Of a stretch of DNA of 64,000 nt, positions 62,901 through 64,000 are shown piece after piece. The DNA lies in NCBI RefSeq assembly GCF_034521915.1, contig NZ_JAXHLU010000015.1, positions 124,001-188,000 of the forward strand, given 5' to 3'. Numbering within the stretch: position 1 is the stretch's first letter; each line of letters begins with the position of its first letter. The notes under the pieces are model-generated. The model made no database searches and was not told the DNA's origin. It was given only the letters and a program-made list of their open reading frames with translations. This stretch comes from Fodinibius sp034521915 (GTDB lineage Bacteria; Bacteroidota; Rhodothermia; Balneolales; Balneolaceae). The translations under genes were made by a program, and so were the position numbers.

Positions 62901-63578
62901 CGCTTACCAAGTCGCCGAAACGGATACACCCAGAAGGTGAAGATTGGCGGACAAAGCGTGTATCTGCGTACCGGTGAATATGAAAATGGTCAGCTCGGTG
63001 AAATCTTCTTAGATATGCATCGTGAAGGAGCTGCATTCCGTAGCCTGACGAATTGTTTTGCCATTGCCATTTCACTTGGCTTACAGCATGGCGTACCGCT
63101 CGAAGAATTTGTGGATGCCTTTACATTTACCAAGTTTGAACCGAGTGGAACCGTTAGCGGCAGTCCGCACATTAAGATGACCACTTCTGTGATCGACTAT
63201 ATTTTCCGAGAGCTTGCCGTAACCTATCTCGGTCGTGATGATCTTGCACATGTTCCCGCAGAGGATATCATGTCGCGCAAGATGCGACCTTCTGAGGAAG
63301 CCAAGAAAGCTCAAGAGAAAGCGAATCGGGTAGATCCGGAAAATGAAATCGAGGGCAGCAATGGTACTGCTGATCAAGCAGAAGCTGTGGCACAGCCACA
63401 ACCAACGAAGCAGTCACAAGCTGCTGCCGATGATGACAGCTACCAAAGTGATTATGAAAAGGCGAAGGAGATGGGATACACCGGTGATTCCTGCCCCGAA
63501 TGCGGGAGTATGACAATGGTTCGTAACGGAACCTGTCAGAAATGTATTACCTGTGGCTCAACCACCGGGTGCTCGTAA
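59946..63578 (+). CDS. nrdJ: Adenosylcobalamin-dependent (class II) ribonucleotide reductase
   Basis: A 1210-residue monomeric/dimeric reductase that converts ribonucleotides to deoxyribonucleotides using a B12-derived radical, active without oxygen dependence. Catalytic residues are visible: Cys202 in HACFIQS, the thiyl-radical Cys495 in NPCSE with Asn493 and Glu497, and the second redox cysteine Cys506 in TACNLASLN, spaced 11 residues apart as in characterised NrdJ. The C-terminus is a zinc-ribbon-like tail, CPECGSMTMVRNGTCQKC and TTGCS, for re-reduction. GGAG lies before the ATG. It follows two B12-uptake transcription units, explaining their demand. No class I or III RNR genes are in the window. 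Confidence 0.97.
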   Translation: MKFTRFYTQEEWDSPFGDMNFESRRSEIKNPDGSTVFLMEELIVPESWSQVSTDVIAQKYFRKAGVPQITKKVKEKGVPEWLQRSEADEKAMKKEGIDEDDYYGGEYDSRQVFHRLAGCWTYWGWKHDYFDSEEEAKVFYDELSYMLANQMAAPNSPQWFNTGLHWAYGINGPSQGHYYVDGKTGELTESDDAYSHPQPHACFIQSIDDNLVNEGGIMDLWVREARLFKYGSGTGSNFSKIRGEGEPLSGGGKSSGLMSFLKIGDKAAGAIKSGGTTRRAAKMVTLDLDHPDIEEYVNWKVREEQKVASMVAGSKILEKHLKKIIKLCNKPVEVDGRTYNGAVSRDPVKNKELGKAIKEAKQDQVPLNYIERVVQLAAQGYTDLEFETYDTDWDSEAYRTVSGQNSNNSVRIPNKFMRAVKNDDEWNLYWRTEKRKAAEEGREPEPHKTMPARELWDQISNAAWACADPGAQYHDTINEWHTCPNDGPINGSNPCSEYMFLDNTACNLASLNLMKYFKTDECKEFDVEAIRNASRLWTVVLEISVLMAQFPSKEIADLSYKYRTLGLGFANLGAALMVQGVPYDSDEGCAIAGGLMSLIHMNAYKTSAEMAKELGTFERFEANKEPMLKVVRNHKRAAYNVDPDEYEDLTVKPMGIDANECPDNLLKAAREDSDEAVKMGEKHGYRNAQVTVIAPTGTIGLVMDCDTTGIEPDFALVKFKKLAGGGHFKIINQCVPKALENLGYSPKEREEIINYAKGYGTLDGCPHINEESLREKGFGDKQLEAIEEALPSSFEIQFAFNQWTLGEDFCKDELGLSDEQLANPQFDILKHLGFTKEEIQEANDYVCGTMTVEGAPHLKDEHLPVFDCANRCGRIGTRYIKPKGHIRMMAAAQPFVSGAISKTINLPNEATVEDFKDAYMDSWELMLKANALYRDGSKLSQPLNSLSDVFEDLDEEDLDEETKAEQDKVVETAERIVHKYVAERKRLPSRRNGYTQKVKIGGQSVYLRTGEYENGQLGEIFLDMHREGAAFRSLTNCFAIAISLGLQHGVPLEEFVDAFTFTKFEPSGTVSGSPHIKMTTSVIDYIFRELAVTYLGRDDLAHVPAEDIMSRKMRPSEEAKKAQEKANRVDPENEIEGSNGTADQAEAVAQPQPTKQSQAAADDDSYQSDYEKAKEMGYTGDSCPECGSMTMVRNGTCQKCITCGSTTGCS

Positions 63579-63608
63579 AAATTGATAATCTTACAAATTG
63601 TAATTTTT

Positions 63609-63640
63609 AAAAGCCCGCTGCGTAATACAGTGGGCTTTTT
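63609..63640 (+). terminator. Terminator after nrdJ
   Basis: Arms AAAAGCCC and GGGCTTTT extend inward by CTG/CAG and one wobble, and are followed by T residues; 31 bases past the nrdJ stop. Confidence 0.9.
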
Positions 63641-63746
63641 TATTTGGGGTGGAAATGTGGTGATTTAGGGCTGAATGCTTTAGGAGGAACGCGTTATAAT
63701 ATTACCCATTAGATTTAGGGGGGATCGCTATGAGTCTGAAAAGCAG

Positions 63747-64000
63747 TTATTGCTTAATTTTAATAACTATCATGGTGATATCATCACTCGGTGGTGCCTC
63801 TTTTATATGGGTTTCCACGCTATGTAAAACCAGGTTCATAATTTCATCGGCCGAGCAATTTCTATTTTGATCTACCAGCTCTATCAAGCGGTTAAGCCCA
63901 AAATCTACTCCTTTTTCATTAAATGCTTCGGTTATCCCATCGGTGTAAAGAAGCAATACATCGCCGGCATCTAATTGAATGGAGGTTTCACCATATTCAG
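63747..64000 (-). CDS. SpoIIE/PP2C-type serine phosphatase, C-terminal part (5' end outside window)
   Basis: The visible ~84 codons give ETSIQLDAGDVLLLYTDGITEAFNEKG (shown in part) and end with PPSDDITMIVIKIKQ. YTDGITEA and SDDITMIV are the last metal-binding motifs of PPM/SpoIIE phosphatases such as RsbU, which dephosphorylate anti-anti-sigma factors in partner-switching signalling. The start, and any sensory domain such as GAF, PAS or a response-regulator receiver, lie beyond position 64000. It converges with nrdJ, and the 168-base gap contains the nrdJ terminator. Confidence 0.9.
   Translation of the reverse strand, partial: EYGETSIQLDAGDVLLLYTDGITEAFNEKGVDFGLNRLIELVDQNRNCSADEIMNLVLHSVETHIKEAPPSDDITMIVIKIKQ

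Noticed and set aside
1..64000. tRNA, rRNA or CRISPR loci
   Set aside because: I looked through the intergenic regions for tRNA T-arm sequences, rRNA-like conserved blocks and evenly spaced direct repeats and found none; a tRNAscan-SE and CRISPR-finder run would settle it.

Overview
This window looks like chromosomal DNA of a Bacteroidota/Rhodothermota-type bacterium, most likely a member of Balneolaeota (Balneola, Gracilimonas or Fodinibius relatives). The reasons are a type IX secretion-style C-terminal tail with the NYPNPFNP motif, a DUF3098 protein, a PID-CTERM-like small protein, TAnnTTTG promoter elements, very acidic proteins and moderate GC (judged by eye). There is no phage, CRISPR array, rRNA or recognisable tRNA gene. 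Almost everything is ordinary chromosomal housekeeping, transport and envelope content.

Layout. 1-990 (-): cysteine desulfurase running off the left edge, with a frameshift. 1148-5620 (+): an outer-membrane barrel protein, pgk and an AidB-like acyl-CoA dehydrogenase, converging with a DUF2207 membrane protein (5617-7371, -). 7568-17725 (+): ssb, a CNNM/CorC-type transporter, murB, a DUF2779 nuclease-like protein, an M48 lipoprotein protease, purB and a luxE/luxC-like fatty-acid reductase pair. 17937-22601 (-): a large BNR-repeat exported protein, a cupin and an exported methyltransferase. 22964-27028 (+): leuS with a frameshift, a MITE-like element and a divergent CaCA antiporter. 27029-35038 (-): GH3-like protein, citrate synthase, mazG, an AsnB-like exported protein, a TPR protein and maf. 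A plus-strand four-helix-bundle gene sits inside this block, framed by inverted repeats. 35305-43011 (+): DUF3098, DUF92, a dicarboxylate symporter, a TPR protein, a large secreted lamin-tail/T9SS protein with a PID-CTERM small protein, and an aldo/keto reductase. 43114-53248 (-): acyl-ACP thioesterase, a two-permease RND efflux operon and an amidase. 53426-63578 (+): a vitamin B12 block. 63747-64000 (-): the C-terminus of a SpoIIE/PP2C-type phosphatase.

The most coherent functional unit is the B12 block. One cobalamin riboswitch precedes btuF-btuC-btuD, whose coding regions overlap by one base each. A second cobalamin riboswitch precedes the TonB-dependent receptor gene btuB, and a class II (adenosylcobalamin-dependent) ribonucleotide reductase follows. 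Both riboswitches carry the same downstream hairpin, whose loop can pair with a conserved loop in the aptamer. The second riboswitch first meets a 23-codon open reading frame rather than btuB itself. Two perfect DnaA boxes plus a near-match lie upstream of the reductase gene, suggesting a link between replication control and dNTP supply.

Other points worth a second look are the inverted-repeat-bounded four-helix-bundle gene, the MITE-like repeat after leuS, a family of three near-identical palindromic terminators, a Cas4-like/DEDD nuclease with an apparently dead first domain, and single-base frameshifts in two housekeeping genes. The frameshifts are probably sequence errors. I did not find a clearly new multi-gene defence or biosynthetic system.
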